DNA of 64,000 nt from Advenella alkanexedens (GTDB lineage Bacteria > Pseudomonadota > Gammaproteobacteria > Burkholderiales > Burkholderiaceae_B), in contig NZ_JAHSPR010000011.1 of NCBI RefSeq assembly GCF_019132845.1, positions 1 through 64,000 of the forward strand, read 5' to 3'. Below the pieces are notes generated by a model, which was not told the DNA's origin, made no database searches, and saw nothing but the letters and a program-made list of their open reading frames with translations. Below are positions 24,542 to 34,256 of the stretch, one piece after another. A program made the translations under genes and the position numbers. Numbering within the stretch: the stretch's first letter is position 1; each line of letters starts with the position of its first letter.

Positions 24542-25576
24542 TTAAACTGTTTGCGCTTTTTCAGCAAAATCGTTGGTCCAGCACTTGGACAAATCAATCG
24601 CCTCGGCGTTGAAATTTTTAATATAGCTGGCCAATGCTTTCAAAGCCGTTTCGGGTCCTTTCTCGTTCATCAGGCCATTGGGTGACAAGCCCTCGAAGCT
24701 TTTGGTCAAGGCCAGCTTGTAGACCTCGGGATTACCCAACAGGTAACTTTCGGGAACCACCTTCATGACTTCGTCAACACCCACCTGCTGGATCCACTTG
24801 TCGGCTTTGACAATGGCATTGGCCAAGGCCTGTGTCGTATTGGGATTCTCATCAATAAAGCGTTGTGACGCATACAGACAGCCTGAGGGCATGGGGCCAC
24901 CAAAAATCTCTTCGGTAACTTTCAGGCTGCGGGTATCGGCAATGATCTGGATATCTCCCGCATAGTCAAGAATACTTAACACCGGATCCACGTTACTGAT
25001 GGCATCGATTTGCCCCGAGCGCAAAGCGGTTACCGCACCGGCACCGGCACCGACGCCAATAATGGACACATCGGAATCTTTCAGACCATGTTGCTTCAGG
25101 AAAAAGCTCACCAGCATATTGGTGGAAGACCCTGGTGCCGTGACACCGATTTTTTTGCCTTTCAGGTCTGCCGGTGATTGGTAATCGGGCATGTTCTTTT
25201 TGGACACAGCCAGACCAATCATGGGCGCACGTCCCTGCAGCACAAAAGAACGATAAAACTGCTTCTTGGTCTGCAGGTTAATGGTGTGCTCGAATGCACC
25301 AGAACAAACATCGGCGCTGCCACCCACAACCGCCTGCAAGGCTTTTGAGCCACCGGCAAAGTCGGCAATTTTCACATTCAGTCCTTCTTCCTTGAAGTAG
25401 CCATTAATATCAGCAATCGACAAAGGCAGATAGTAAACCAGCGCCTGGCCACCCACCGCGATTGATACATCTGTTTTTTCCAGTTTCTTGTCTTGGGCAC
25501 GCACGAAAGACGGTGCCAAAGCAGCCAAACCGGAAACACCCGCAATTTTCATTAAATCACGACGGGAAATAGCCAT
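24542..25576 (-). CDS. ABC importer substrate-binding protein, Tat-exported (NMT1/THI5-like)
   Basis: A 344-residue solute-binding protein of the NitT/TauT/NMT1 class. The N-terminus MAISRRDLMKIAG has the twin-arginine pattern followed by a hydrophobic stretch ending SFVRAQ, so Tat export is likely. The binding fold shows YYLPLSIADINGYFKEEGL and GSADVCSGAFEH. The ATG at 25576 has GGAG seven bases upstream; a TTG at 25582 is rejected. It heads the operon. Ligand unknown; absence of nearby catabolic genes leaves it open. Confidence 0.85.
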   Translation of the reverse strand: MAISRRDLMKIAGVSGLAALAPSFVRAQDKKLEKTDVSIAVGGQALVYYLPLSIADINGYFKEEGLNVKIADFAGGSKALQAVVGGSADVCSGAFEHTINLQTKKQFYRSFVLQGRAPMIGLAVSKKNMPDYQSPADLKGKKIGVTAPGSSTNMLVSFFLKQHGLKDSDVSIIGVGAGAGAVTALRSGQIDAISNVDPVLSILDYAGDIQIIADTRSLKVTEEIFGGPMPSGCLYASQRFIDENPNTTQALANAIVKADKWIQQVGVDEVMKVVPESYLLGNPEVYKLALTKSFEGLSPNGLMNEKGPETALKALASYIKNFNAEAIDLSKCWTNDFAEKAQTV

Positions 25577-25773
25577 TTTCAATCTCCTACATGGATGTTC
25601 TTATAAAACCATAGAAAAAATTTACCCATTCCGAGTAAACAATAACGTTTCATTGTAACAGAGCGTTTTCTATTCAAGTCACGACAAACCCGCCGGCCGT
25701 GGCTGAATCGGGTTATTACCTAGTTTTTTCACAGGCAAATGCCCGATTCTCCCAACCGTCAGCGGTCCTGTTT

Positions 25774-27048
25774 TCAGGCTGACTGACTTTGCTTTTCTGC
25801 GACTTCAGACAAATTCCGGGCAATCAAGGCAAAATCATGCCCGCTGGGCGATTGATGCAGGCGCAACCCAAATTCGGGAACCACGGCAAAGATATGATCA
25901 AAAATATCAGCCTGGATACTTTCATATTCAACCCACGCCACGGTATTGGTAAAGCAGTAAATTTCAATAGGCACACCATCTTCAGTGGGGGCCAACTGCC
26001 GGACCATGATGGTCATGTCTTTGCGGATATTGGCATGATTGCGCAAATACGTTTCCAAATAGGCCCTGAAAGTACCTATATTAGTTAACCGCCGGCCATT
26101 CAGGGCCGTGCTTAAGTCCCAGTTATGCTCCTGGTTGTGTTTTTCAACCTCCCGGCTTTTATCCAGAATATAGCTGGCCAACAAACGGCTTCTGGCCAGC
26201 TTTTTCATTTCTGTCTCACTGATAAAATTAATGCTGGTCACATCAATATTAACGGAACGCTTGATACGGCGCCCTCCCGATTCCGACATTGCCCGCCAGT
26301 TCTTGAACGAATCTGAAATAAGCGCATAAGTGGGTACCGTGGTGATCGTGTTGTCCCAGTTCTGGACCTTGACCGTTGTCAAGCCAACATCAATCACCGC
26401 GCCATCGGCATTATATTTGGGCATTTCCAGCCAGTCACCCAGCTTGAGCATATGGTTGGCCGACAACTGTATACCTGCCACCAAACCCAGAATGGGGTCT
26501 TTGAATACCAGCATCAAGACCGCCGTCATGGCACCCAAACCACTAAGCAAAATAACCGGTGAACGGCCAATAAGCAGGGAAACAATGAAAATACCCACCG
26601 CAATGGAGGCGACCAGCTTGATGGTCTGGAAAATCCCGTTTAAAGGAAGCTGTGTGGCCACCTGCCTTTTATAACACCAGTCCAGCAGGATATTCAGCGT
26701 TGAAAACAAGGCGAGCAGTGCATAAATATATGTCCATATTTGCACGGCAATTAATATGCTATTCAGAAGCCTTCCCTGTAATAGCCATAAATTGGCCTGT
26801 ATACCGACCAGGATCCCCTGAATAAAAAAGACTACGTGGCTGAGCAGACGAGAATGGCTTAATAGCTGTAAAAACAGATAGGGAGATTTTTGCATACGGG
26901 ACCGCAAAAATCGTACCACCCCATAATGCAGGATGAAATGAATGATAACGGTTGTAATGAAAATCAAACCCAACGCAATCCAGGTGGCTTCGTTTTCCGT
27001 CACATCATATTCCCAGGCTTTAAGCCAATAGGACAAGGGTTCCAGCAT
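25774..27048 (-). CDS. MscS-family mechanosensitive channel (YbdG-like)
   Basis: A 424-residue inner-membrane channel protein. Hydrophobic segments lie near residues 24-45, 65-90, 95-120, 140-165 and 165-185. They are followed by the MscS pore helix/beta domain [21 protein letters not shown] (in part), a [20 protein letters not shown] strand and a long cytoplasmic part to the C-terminus. Length and the longer C-terminal domain fit the YbdG subfamily, which helps adaptation to mild osmotic downshift. It stands between the ABC importer and the phn operon in the same direction. Confidence 0.87.
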   Translation of the reverse strand: MLEPLSYWLKAWEYDVTENEATWIALGLIFITTVIIHFILHYGVVRFLRSRMQKSPYLFLQLLSHSRLLSHVVFFIQGILVGIQANLWLLQGRLLNSILIAVQIWTYIYALLALFSTLNILLDWCYKRQVATQLPLNGIFQTIKLVASIAVGIFIVSLLIGRSPVILLSGLGAMTAVLMLVFKDPILGLVAGIQLSANHMLKLGDWLEMPKYNADGAVIDVGLTTVKVQNWDNTITTVPTYALISDSFKNWRAMSESGGRRIKRSVNIDVTSINFISETEMKKLARSRLLASYILDKSREVEKHNQEHNWDLSTALNGRRLTNIGTFRAYLETYLRNHANIRKDMTIMVRQLAPTEDGVPIEIYCFTNTVAWVEYESIQADIFDHIFAVVPEFGLRLHQSPSGHDFALIARNLSEVAEKQSQSA

Positions 27049-27079
27049 GTGTTGTTCCTGTTTGTTTACTTCGGAGATT

Positions 27080-27106
27080 AAAAAATAACGCCCCGATTAA
27101 CGGGGC
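27080..27106 (-). terminator. terminator of the phn operon
   Basis: On the minus strand a 6-bp GC-rich hairpin (27101-27106 and 27090-27095) with a 5-base loop, followed within a few bases by a T-rich run (27080-27087). It is 40 bases past the phnP stop codon. Confidence 0.75.
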
Positions 27107-27146
27107 ATGAACCTGAATATTATTAAACCATCTATAAGAAACAATA

Positions 27147-27905
27147 TCAAACCGTCAGGACTTGTCCGTCCCTGGCCACCTTGACATTAGCCGGCAGGGA
27201 GTCGGGATTGTTAATGAGCCAGTTATCCATTTCATGGCCAATATGGGTCAGCAGCAAGACACCAATCGCCAAGCCCTCACACATCTTCAGCGCCGTGTTT
27301 AGATCATTGTGATTGCGTGGAGGCGTATCGCGAGGCGGATGGGAACAATCCACAATGCAATAGTCCAGGGGTCGCTGTTTTAAAAAAGCGTAAGTATCCG
27401 CCCCCAGTCCAACCGTATCGGTCAAGTAGGCAATACGCCTTTCCCCTTCCTCAAAAAAATAACCAAAACAGGGTTTGGAGTGCACCAATGGCAAGGCGGT
27501 CACCTGGAATTGCGCCCCCAACTGGCGAGTTTCAAATGCAGCAAAAGGCTGCGAAAAATCAAGGATACCGGGGTGCTTGTATAAATCGGCAAAGCCGGCT
27601 TCATCAAACGGGCCATGAACCGGGATACGCAACCCCACGCCCCAGCGCAAATGCAACAAACCCTGGGCGTGGTCGGCATGATAATGCGTTTGCAAAATAC
27701 CGCTTAGCGTACCCGGCGCAAAACGCTGGCATAAATCCATATGGCCGCTGTCAACCAGCCATTGCCCTGCACCGCTTTGCACAAGCACGCTACTGGGTTT
27801 GCGCACAAACCGCGCGTCCTGGCCCGCCCGCTGGCAAGCCGGACACTGGCAATTATAGACAGGAACCTGGGCAGTATCCCCAGTACCCAGAAAGGTCAGT
27901 TTCAT
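27147..27905 (-). CDS. phnP: phosphoribosyl 1,2-cyclic phosphate phosphodiesterase PhnP
   Basis: PhnP hydrolyses 5-phosphoribosyl 1,2-cyclic phosphate to ribose 1,5-bisphosphate, after the C-P lyase reaction. This 252-residue metallo-beta-lactamase-fold protein has the metal motif HYHADH (74-79). Three cysteines at 19, 21 and 24 (CQCPAC) are in place for the structural zinc known in E. coli PhnP. It follows phnN by 61 bases and is the last gene of the operon; a weak GC hairpin lies in that gap. CTGGAG precedes the ATG. Confidence 0.93.
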   Translation of the reverse strand: MKLTFLGTGDTAQVPVYNCQCPACQRAGQDARFVRKPSSVLVQSGAGQWLVDSGHMDLCQRFAPGTLSGILQTHYHADHAQGLLHLRWGVGLRIPVHGPFDEAGFADLYKHPGILDFSQPFAAFETRQLGAQFQVTALPLVHSKPCFGYFFEEGERRIAYLTDTVGLGADTYAFLKQRPLDYCIVDCSHPPRDTPPRNHNDLNTALKMCEGLAIGVLLLTHIGHEMDNWLINNPDSLPANVKVARDGQVLTV

Positions 27906-27966
27906 TCATTACTCCAGAACAAACCCGGCCGGCAAACCGGGAAAAAACCTCAAGATATCGGATATT

Positions 27967-28572
27967 TCAGGATAAGAACGTAGGCTTTTCAGATTGAGTT
28001 ACTGCATTGCACCACGTTTCCAGTTGAGCACGCAACTGCTCAACCGCCAACGATAAATCTCCCGAGTTGTCCACGCGAAAGAAACTGATTTGCCGCAAGG
28101 CCAGCTTGTTTTGCAATACCTGTTCCAGGCATTGGTTACGCGCCAAACGCAGGGTGATTTCCTGCAAAGACTCCCGTCCCCGGTTAATCAACCGTTGCCT
28201 GAGCAGCTCAGGCCTGACCGCAACCAGCACGATAATCACACCGGGGTACAACTGGCTTACCCGGGTACAGTAAGAGCGTGAACCGTTAACCAATACCGTT
28301 TTCCCTTCTGCCAGATAACGATCCAAGTCTTTGGGAATACCATAGGCCAGTCCATTGGCTCGCCAGCTCATGGTAAAACCGCCCTGGGCCTCAATCTGCT
28401 CAAAAGCCTGCATCGAGACGGAATCAGCAACTTCACCCGGCGAATTTTCTGGCCGGGTAATCACCCGTTTCATGATAACGCAATCATCTGGCAAATCATG
28501 GGCCAGGGCCTGCAACAGACTATCCTTGCCACTTCCTGAGGGTCCCACCAAATAAACCAGTTTTCCCGCCAT
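27967..28572 (-). CDS. phnN: ribose 1,5-bisphosphate phosphokinase PhnN
   Basis: PhnN phosphorylates ribose 1,5-bisphosphate to PRPP, returning the sugar to metabolism. The 201-residue protein is a P-loop kinase of the guanylate-kinase fold, with GPSGSGKDS at 10-18 and the KRVITRPENSPGEVADSVS segment. Its start codon overlaps the phnM stop codon by one base (TAATG), which implies coupled translation. Confidence 0.93.
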   Translation of the reverse strand: MAGKLVYLVGPSGSGKDSLLQALAHDLPDDCVIMKRVITRPENSPGEVADSVSMQAFEQIEAQGGFTMSWRANGLAYGIPKDLDRYLAEGKTVLVNGSRSYCTRVSQLYPGVIIVLVAVRPELLRQRLINRGRESLQEITLRLARNQCLEQVLQNKLALRQISFFRVDNSGDLSLAVEQLRAQLETWCNAVTQSEKPTFLS

Positions 28573-29717
28573 TAGAACACCCTTTCCCCTTCGCGCCAGA
28601 CCTGACGCACCACAAACTGAGAACCGGCCTGTGCGACATGAACCAGATCCGCCCGCAAACCCAGCCTGATTTCACCGCGATCACTCAAATTGGCGGCGCG
28701 TGCCGGCAGCAGGCTAATGGTGGCGACGGCCTTGGGCAAATCGTAACCATTTTCCAATTCGCTCAGCTTTTTAACCGCCTGCAACAGGCTGGCCGGATAA
28801 TAATCGCTGGACAGAATATCCAGTACGCCATGGCCGGCAAGATCTGCGGCGGCAATATTGCCGGAATGGGAACCGCCCCGTACAATATTGGGCGCCCCCA
28901 TCAGTACTTTCATGCCCAACTGATGGCTAAGCGTGGCCGCTTCATGCGTGGTGGGAAATTCTGCAATTTGCATGCCAAAACCGGCCGACTCTGTCACATG
29001 CTCATGAGTGGCATCATCATGGCTGGCCATGGAAAGGTTTTTTTCCTGGCAAATACCGGCAATCTTGCGACGATACTCAACACTGTATTTTTCGGCATTG
29101 ATGCGCTGGCGAACAATAAAATTTTCCATCTCGGCATCGCTCAGGTGATATTTGCCCTGATAATACTCACGGTATTTCTCGTATTTGACAAACTGGCGCT
29201 GCCCGGGCGTGTGGTCCATTAAAGAAACCAGTTTGACCAGCTCATGGTCAACCAGTTTTTCAAACATTTCAAGGGTTTTTTCATGGCTCACCTCACAACG
29301 CAAATGCAGTCTATGATCAGCACGCGTATGGCCGCCCTGATTAGCCTTGCCAATGGCCTCTACCATGCGTGGCAATTGCATCATACGGTTGCCCTTGGGG
29401 TTCACATCTCCAATTGATAGCGCATCAAACACCGTGGTAATGCCTGAGCCGATAATTTGCGCATCATGGGCCAGTACGGCAGAATCTGAAGGCCAGTCTA
29501 CACCCGGGCGGGGGTTCATGTATTTTTCCAGATTATCGGTATGCAACTCGATAAATCCTGGCATCAAATAGTCACCGTTCAAGTCCTGGGCGGCCGAAAG
29601 CTGACTCTTTCCTTCGCTGATCTCGCTAATAAGGCCATCGCGAACCACTACCGTACCGGTAAAGACGTCATTGGCCGTGACAATTTTTGCATTCGTGTAA
29701 ATCTGTTCATGCGGCAT
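28572..29717 (-). CDS. phnM: alpha-D-ribose 1-methylphosphonate 5-triphosphate diphosphatase PhnM
   Basis: PhnM removes pyrophosphate from ribose 1-alkylphosphonate 5-triphosphate, making the C-P lyase substrate. The 381 residues form an amidohydrolase-fold enzyme with the metal-binding PGFIELHTDN segment near residue 60 and the later SHDDATHEHV and SDYYPASLL regions. The start at 29717 has AGGAG seven bases before it and overlaps the end of phnL by 11 bases. An upstream ATG (29735) is less likely. Confidence 0.93.
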   Translation of the reverse strand: MPHEQIYTNAKIVTANDVFTGTVVVRDGLISEISEGKSQLSAAQDLNGDYLMPGFIELHTDNLEKYMNPRPGVDWPSDSAVLAHDAQIIGSGITTVFDALSIGDVNPKGNRMMQLPRMVEAIGKANQGGHTRADHRLHLRCEVSHEKTLEMFEKLVDHELVKLVSLMDHTPGQRQFVKYEKYREYYQGKYHLSDAEMENFIVRQRINAEKYSVEYRRKIAGICQEKNLSMASHDDATHEHVTESAGFGMQIAEFPTTHEAATLSHQLGMKVLMGAPNIVRGGSHSGNIAAADLAGHGVLDILSSDYYPASLLQAVKKLSELENGYDLPKAVATISLLPARAANLSDRGEIRLGLRADLVHVAQAGSQFVVRQVWREGERVF

Positions 29718-30411
29718 GACTGGACTCCTGGGCATTCATATCGATATAACGGTCGGCCACCCCATCACGGGCAGCCTTGTCATGGAAAATGCCAATAAGC
29801 GCCGAACCCGCCTGTTTGGCTTCTGTGATCAAATCCAGCACCACCTGACGATTAACGTCATCGAGCGAAGCCGTGGGTTCATCCAGCAGCAGAACCGGCC
29901 AGTCAACCATGAAGCCACGGGCAATATTGACCCGCTGCTGCTCACCACCGGAAAACGTGCCGGGCGCCAATGACCACAAACGCTCGGGAATATTCAGACG
30001 CTGCAGCAAGGCCTTGGCCCGGCTGCTTGCCTTTTCAGTACTCCAGCCCCGCTCCAGCGCTGGTTCCATCACGATATCCAGACACGTTACACGTGGAATC
30101 ACCCGCAGGAACTGGCTCACGTAACCCATGGTTTCGCGACGTACCGCAATAATTTCACGCGGCTCGGCCCCCACCATGTCAAACATGCCACCCCGATGCA
30201 GAATACGGATACTGCCATTGGCAGGCAGGTAGTTACCGTATAGCGTACGCATCAGGGTTGATTTACCTGCCCCCGAGTGACCGTGCAAGACCACACATTC
30301 GCCTGCCTGTACGTTGAAACTGATATTTTTCAGCACATTCAGGACAACGCCCTGCTGCTGATGCAACGTAAAGGTTTTATTTAAATTTTCAACTTCCAAA
30401 ATTGTTTGCAT
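29707..30411 (-). CDS. phnL: C-P lyase accessory ATPase PhnL
   Basis: A 234-residue ABC-type ATPase required for C-P bond cleavage; with PhnI, PhnG and PhnH it takes part in attaching the phosphonate to ATP. Walker A GHSGAGKST is at 44-52, the signature is FSGGEQQR and Walker B is LLLDEPTASLD. The frame extends to 30510 inside phnK, but the ATG at 30411, ten bases past the phnK stop, gives the family N-terminus. Confidence 0.92.
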   Translation of the reverse strand: MQTILEVENLNKTFTLHQQQGVVLNVLKNISFNVQAGECVVLHGHSGAGKSTLMRTLYGNYLPANGSIRILHRGGMFDMVGAEPREIIAVRRETMGYVSQFLRVIPRVTCLDIVMEPALERGWSTEKASSRAKALLQRLNIPERLWSLAPGTFSGGEQQRVNIARGFMVDWPVLLLDEPTASLDDVNRQVVLDLITEAKQAGSALIGIFHDKAARDGVADRYIDMNAQESSHAA

Positions 30412-30421
30412 TGCAATCACC

Positions 30422-31237
30422 TTAAGGCTGTAAAACGGATGACACCAGCAACTGGGTATAGGGATGCTGCGGATCATCAAGAATCTGGTCAGTGAGGCCG
30501 CTTTCCACAACCCGTGAACGGCGCATCACCATTAAGCGGTCTGCCAGCAAACGGGCCACAGCCAGGTCATGGGTCACAATAACCACAGCCAGATCCAGCT
30601 CACGCACCAGGCGGCGCAACATATCCAGTAAACGGGCCTGTACCGAGACATCCAGCCCCCCTGTGGGTTCATCCATGAAAACCAGGCGTGGACTGGAAAC
30701 CAGGTTGCGGGCTATTTGCAGACGCTGTTGCATCCCACCCGAAAAAGTGCGCGGCAAATCATCAATGCGGTTGGGATCAATTTCCACCTGATTCAGCCAG
30801 CTCAGGCCCTGTTCCCTTAAGGTACCGTAGTGACGGACACCCTGTGCCATCAGGCGCTCACCAATATTGGCACCGGCTGATACGCCCATACGCAGTCCGT
30901 CACGCGGGTTCTGCTCGACAAACCCCCACTCGGTACGCAACAGGGTACGGCGCTCGGCTTCGCTACTGCTGTACAGGTCAATCAACTCACCCTGTTGATT
31001 GCAGTAGGTGATATTGCCTTCCTGTGGCTGGCTACGCCCCGACAATACGCTTAACAACGTGGATTTACCGGAACCGGACTCACCCACAATGCCCAGCACC
31101 TCACCGGGATACAGGTCAAAGGAGACATTCTGACAACCTTTATCAGGGCCAAACAGTTTGCCCACTTCCCTGACTGCAAGCAAAGGCTGCCTGCCCGCAC
31201 TTTGTGTTGTTTCAATAATTGAAGGTAATGCTGCCAT
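30422..31237 (-). CDS. phnK: C-P lyase ABC-type subunit PhnK
   Basis: PhnK is an ABC-type ATPase that binds the PhnGHIJ core complex. The 271 residues carry Walker A GESGSGKST (52-60), signature FSGGMQQR and Walker B LVFMDEPTGGLD. Its ATG overlaps the phnJ stop codon by one base (TAATG), and AGGAG lies just upstream, so the longer frame from 31291 is rejected. PhnK resembles oligopeptide-transporter ATPases; context decides the call. Confidence 0.93.
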   Translation of the reverse strand: MAALPSIIETTQSAGRQPLLAVREVGKLFGPDKGCQNVSFDLYPGEVLGIVGESGSGKSTLLSVLSGRSQPQEGNITYCNQQGELIDLYSSSEAERRTLLRTEWGFVEQNPRDGLRMGVSAGANIGERLMAQGVRHYGTLREQGLSWLNQVEIDPNRIDDLPRTFSGGMQQRLQIARNLVSSPRLVFMDEPTGGLDVSVQARLLDMLRRLVRELDLAVVIVTHDLAVARLLADRLMVMRRSRVVESGLTDQILDDPQHPYTQLLVSSVLQP

Positions 31238-32115
31238 TACTGTTTCTCCTGCCGGGCAACCTGCTGGCTGCAATAATCGGTATCCGAACACACGAACTGT
31301 CTGGTGCCCTGGTCATCGACAATGATTTCATCCAGGTAAGAATGGTCGCTGCCACAGATGGCACAACTTTGCTCCCACTTTTGCACTTCAAACGGGTGAT
31401 CGTCAAAGTCAAGACTGCTGACCCGGGTATACGGGGGAACCGCATACAGGCGCTTTTCACGACCGGCACCAAACAGCATCAGGGCCGGGCTCATGTCCAG
31501 CTTCGGGTTGTCAAACTTCGGAATAGGTGACGGGTCCATCACATAACGGTCATCCACCAACACCGGATAGGCATACGCCGTTGCAATATGGCCATATTTG
31601 GCAATGTCCTCATACAGCTTCACGTGCATCACACCATAATCATTCAGGGCATGCATGGTCTTGGTTTCCGTTTCTGAAGGCTCGATAAAACGCAAGGGCT
31701 CGGGAATGGGTACCTGAAACACCATGATCTGGCCTTTCTTCAGTTCAGCCTCGGGAATCCGGTGACGGGTCTGGATGATTGTGGCTTCCCCGGTTCTTTC
31801 GGTGGTTTGCACACCTGCGGTGGTGGAAAAAAAGCGCCGGATGGACACCGCGTTGGTCGTATCATCAGCCCCCTGGTCAATGACCTTAAGTACATCGTCC
31901 TCACCCAGTACGGCAGCGGTTACCTGTATGCCACCGGTACCCCAGCCATATGGCAAAGGCATTTCACGACCGCCAAAAGGCACCTGATAGCCGGGGATGG
32001 CCACGGCCTTGAGCAGGCCACGACGAATCATGCGTTTGGTTTGTTCGTCAAGATAGGCAAAGTTATACCCTTCTGCCCGGGCCGGACGGTTCTGATTTTC
32101 CAGGCTGGTTATCAT
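31237..32115 (-). CDS. phnJ: alpha-D-ribose 1-methylphosphonate 5-phosphate C-P-lyase PhnJ
   Basis: PhnJ is the radical-SAM enzyme that breaks the carbon-phosphorus bond. In this 292-residue protein the [4Fe-4S] cysteines are visible as Cys251, Cys254 and Cys276, in the CX2CX21C spacing peculiar to PhnJ. The further cysteine needed for the thiyl radical is Cys282. All key residues are therefore intact. It overlaps phnI by 4 bases and phnK by one. Confidence 0.96.
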   Translation of the reverse strand: MITSLENQNRPARAEGYNFAYLDEQTKRMIRRGLLKAVAIPGYQVPFGGREMPLPYGWGTGGIQVTAAVLGEDDVLKVIDQGADDTTNAVSIRRFFSTTAGVQTTERTGEATIIQTRHRIPEAELKKGQIMVFQVPIPEPLRFIEPSETETKTMHALNDYGVMHVKLYEDIAKYGHIATAYAYPVLVDDRYVMDPSPIPKFDNPKLDMSPALMLFGAGREKRLYAVPPYTRVSSLDFDDHPFEVQKWEQSCAICGSDHSYLDEIIVDDQGTRQFVCSDTDYCSQQVARQEKQ

Positions 32116-33212
32116 GCCTGCTTCTCCTGTATAGAATATTCTTCACTGATTTGCTCATCCTGTGCATGCATTTTGCGGATCAGTTCCAGCTCTGACTGGA
32201 AGTCGACATAATGCGGAAGCTTCAAGTGTGAAACAAATCCGGCAGCTTCCACGTTATCGCAATGCATTAACACAAACTCTTCCTGCTGGGCCGGTGAGAT
32301 GATTTCCTCACCCAGTTCCCCGGCACACAGGGCGCGATCCACCAACGCCATACTCATGGCCTTGCGTTCGTTGTAACCAAAGGCCAGACCATAACCACGG
32401 GTGAACTGGGCCGGTTCGGTTTTGGAGCCAATGAACTGGGTTACCATTTCACACTCGGTCACTTCAATATCACCCAGCGGCACGGCAAAATCCAGTTCTT
32501 CCGGCTCGATCCAGACCTCGGTAAAACCAATCCGGATTTCACCGGCAAAGGGGTGGTTACGGCCATAGCCTCGTTGGGTTGAATAAGCCAGTGCCATCAT
32601 GAAGCCTTCATCACCACGGGCCAATGCCTGCAAGCGCTGCATCCGGCTGGTTGGAAAGTCCAGCGGCTCACGGGTAATATCCGGCACCGGTGTCCGGGTG
32701 TTCTTTTCAACCCGCATCAGGCCTTCTTTTTCCAGCAGTTCAAGCACACGGGGACAAGGCTCGGCTGGCGACGCTTCCAGTGACTGCCCGGGTAAGTCCT
32801 GACCTTCTGCCAGCAAGGTGAAATCCAGCAAGCGGTGGGTATAGTCAAACGTGGGGCCCAGCAACTGTCCACCCGGCAAGTCCTTGTAAGTGGCAGAGAT
32901 ACGGCGCTCCATTTGCATCTCACCGGTTTGCAATGGCACTGACTCGGTAAAGCGGGGCAAGGTCGTACGATAGGCACGCAGCAGGAAAATCGCTTCCAGC
33001 AAGTCACCCGCCGATTGTTTAATGGCCAGTGCCGCCAGCTCTTCATCATACAAAGAGCCCTCGGTCATGACCCGCGCCACCGCCAGACTCATTTGTTCAC
33101 GAATCTGCACCACTTCAAGCTCGGGAATGTCGGTAGAACCACGACGTTTTTTTGCCAGCAGGTAATGGGCGTGATCAATGGCTTTTTCGCCACCTTTTAC
33201 AGCAACATACAT
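32112..33212 (-). CDS. phnI: C-P lyase core subunit PhnI
   Basis: PhnI, together with PhnG, PhnH and PhnL, exchanges the adenine of ATP for the phosphonate, forming ribose 1-phosphonate 5-triphosphate. The 366-residue length equals the family norm. Conserved-looking stretches include MYVAVKGGEKAIDHAH at the start and GEIRIGFTEVWIEPEELDF later on. It begins 2 bases after phnH. No alternative family is likely. Confidence 0.94.
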   Translation of the reverse strand: MYVAVKGGEKAIDHAHYLLAKKRRGSTDIPELEVVQIREQMSLAVARVMTEGSLYDEELAALAIKQSAGDLLEAIFLLRAYRTTLPRFTESVPLQTGEMQMERRISATYKDLPGGQLLGPTFDYTHRLLDFTLLAEGQDLPGQSLEASPAEPCPRVLELLEKEGLMRVEKNTRTPVPDITREPLDFPTSRMQRLQALARGDEGFMMALAYSTQRGYGRNHPFAGEIRIGFTEVWIEPEELDFAVPLGDIEVTECEMVTQFIGSKTEPAQFTRGYGLAFGYNERKAMSMALVDRALCAGELGEEIISPAQQEEFVLMHCDNVEAAGFVSHLKLPHYVDFQSELELIRKMHAQDEQISEEYSIQEKQA

Positions 33213-33214
33213 GG

Positions 33215-33808
33215 TTAATTCTCCACCTGAAAGTTGACTTGCGTACTGCGTGACAAGGCCATGATCTGCTCACCGGCAATAAAAAACATATCAATACCGC
33301 GGGGAAACGCACTCACCGCCTGACGGGTCTGCCAGAAAGCCTTATCCACCGGCAAACAAACCTGTCTTTGTGTTTCGATGCCAGGTCCCTGCCAGACAGT
33401 TGGCACACCACCCTCAAAAGAATCCAATTGAATAAGGGCTGTGCAGGACTGATCAGGGTCGCGATCGGTTCCCGCATTCAAACTGGCAATCACCCCGGTT
33501 TCAGAAGCCAGCATCAGGGCAAAGTCGGCATTCCGGGCTTGCTCGACCACCGGGCAGGCACAATGAAAGGCCAGATTGGCCCTAATGACCGGTGTATCCA
33601 GTGCCGGGCTCAGCCAGACCTTCGTATCACTGTCAAGCAGGGTCAAGGCCAGGGCATAACTGGCAGGCGCCAGTGTATCCAGCGCATCAACCAGACGGAG
33701 CTCATGGGAAAGACCGGGTTCGGCCATGGCCTTCAGGGCCAGCCGGAAACTTTGCCGGGAACCGCTAACCGGATTGTCAAAAGCCGGTTTCAAATCGTTT
33801 GAGTTCAT
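33215..33808 (-). CDS. phnH: C-P lyase core subunit PhnH
   Basis: PhnH is a structural subunit of the PhnGHIJ complex, required for the nucleosidase step. The protein has 197 residues, as usual. It begins MNSNDLKPAFDNPVSGSR, where the AFDNPVxxSQxxFR-like beginning is family-typical, and ends in the FFIAGEQIMALSRSTQV segment. It lies 4 bases after phnG and 2 before phnI. Confidence 0.93.
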   Translation of the reverse strand: MNSNDLKPAFDNPVSGSRQSFRLALKAMAEPGLSHELRLVDALDTLAPASYALALTLLDSDTKVWLSPALDTPVIRANLAFHCACPVVEQARNADFALMLASETGVIASLNAGTDRDPDQSCTALIQLDSFEGGVPTVWQGPGIETQRQVCLPVDKAFWQTRQAVSAFPRGIDMFFIAGEQIMALSRSTQVNFQVEN

Positions 33809-33812
33809 TGTT

Positions 33813-34256
33813 TTAATCTCCGCGAACCATCGTAAAGAAACTGACCTTGGAAGCGGCTACCTCCGCTTCTCTTTGCGAACGTTTCTGCTGTTGCTGCAGC
33901 TGTAGCGGCTGTATTAAGGTTGCCATCCAGTGCGCCTGATCATTGCCTTGCAAATGGGCATCGGCCAGGGCCGCCAGCTCGGCATGCTGTTTATTGCGCC
34001 CGGCAATGTAGCTGTATCCGGTACTGCCCTCATCCAAACGAACCACGCAGCGGGTCACCGTCATTTCACCGACATTGAAAGCCTGTCCGGTGCCACCGGT
34101 GCGTCCCCTTACCATCACCATGCCGGTTTCAGGCGCACGGATTTTGCGATAGGCACTACGGGTCAATTCTGTTTCAAAAGACATCAATGCATCTCCGGCC
34201 CTGGCCAGTACCTGCATCCATTGCTGGCGCAACGTTTTATTTGCTTGAGCTGTCAT
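33813..34256 (-). CDS. phnG: C-P lyase core subunit PhnG
   Basis: PhnG is a small subunit of the C-P lyase core complex. At 147 residues it has the family length, with WMQVLARAG, RAPETGMVMVRGRTGGTG and the GRNKQHAELAALADAHLQ segment. The ATG at 34256 is preferred to upstream in-frame starts because GGAG lies 9 bases before it. It then overlaps the end of phnF by 20 bases. Confidence 0.93.
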   Translation of the reverse strand: MTAQANKTLRQQWMQVLARAGDALMSFETELTRSAYRKIRAPETGMVMVRGRTGGTGQAFNVGEMTVTRCVVRLDEGSTGYSYIAGRNKQHAELAALADAHLQGNDQAHWMATLIQPLQLQQQQKRSQREAEVAASKVSFFTMVRGD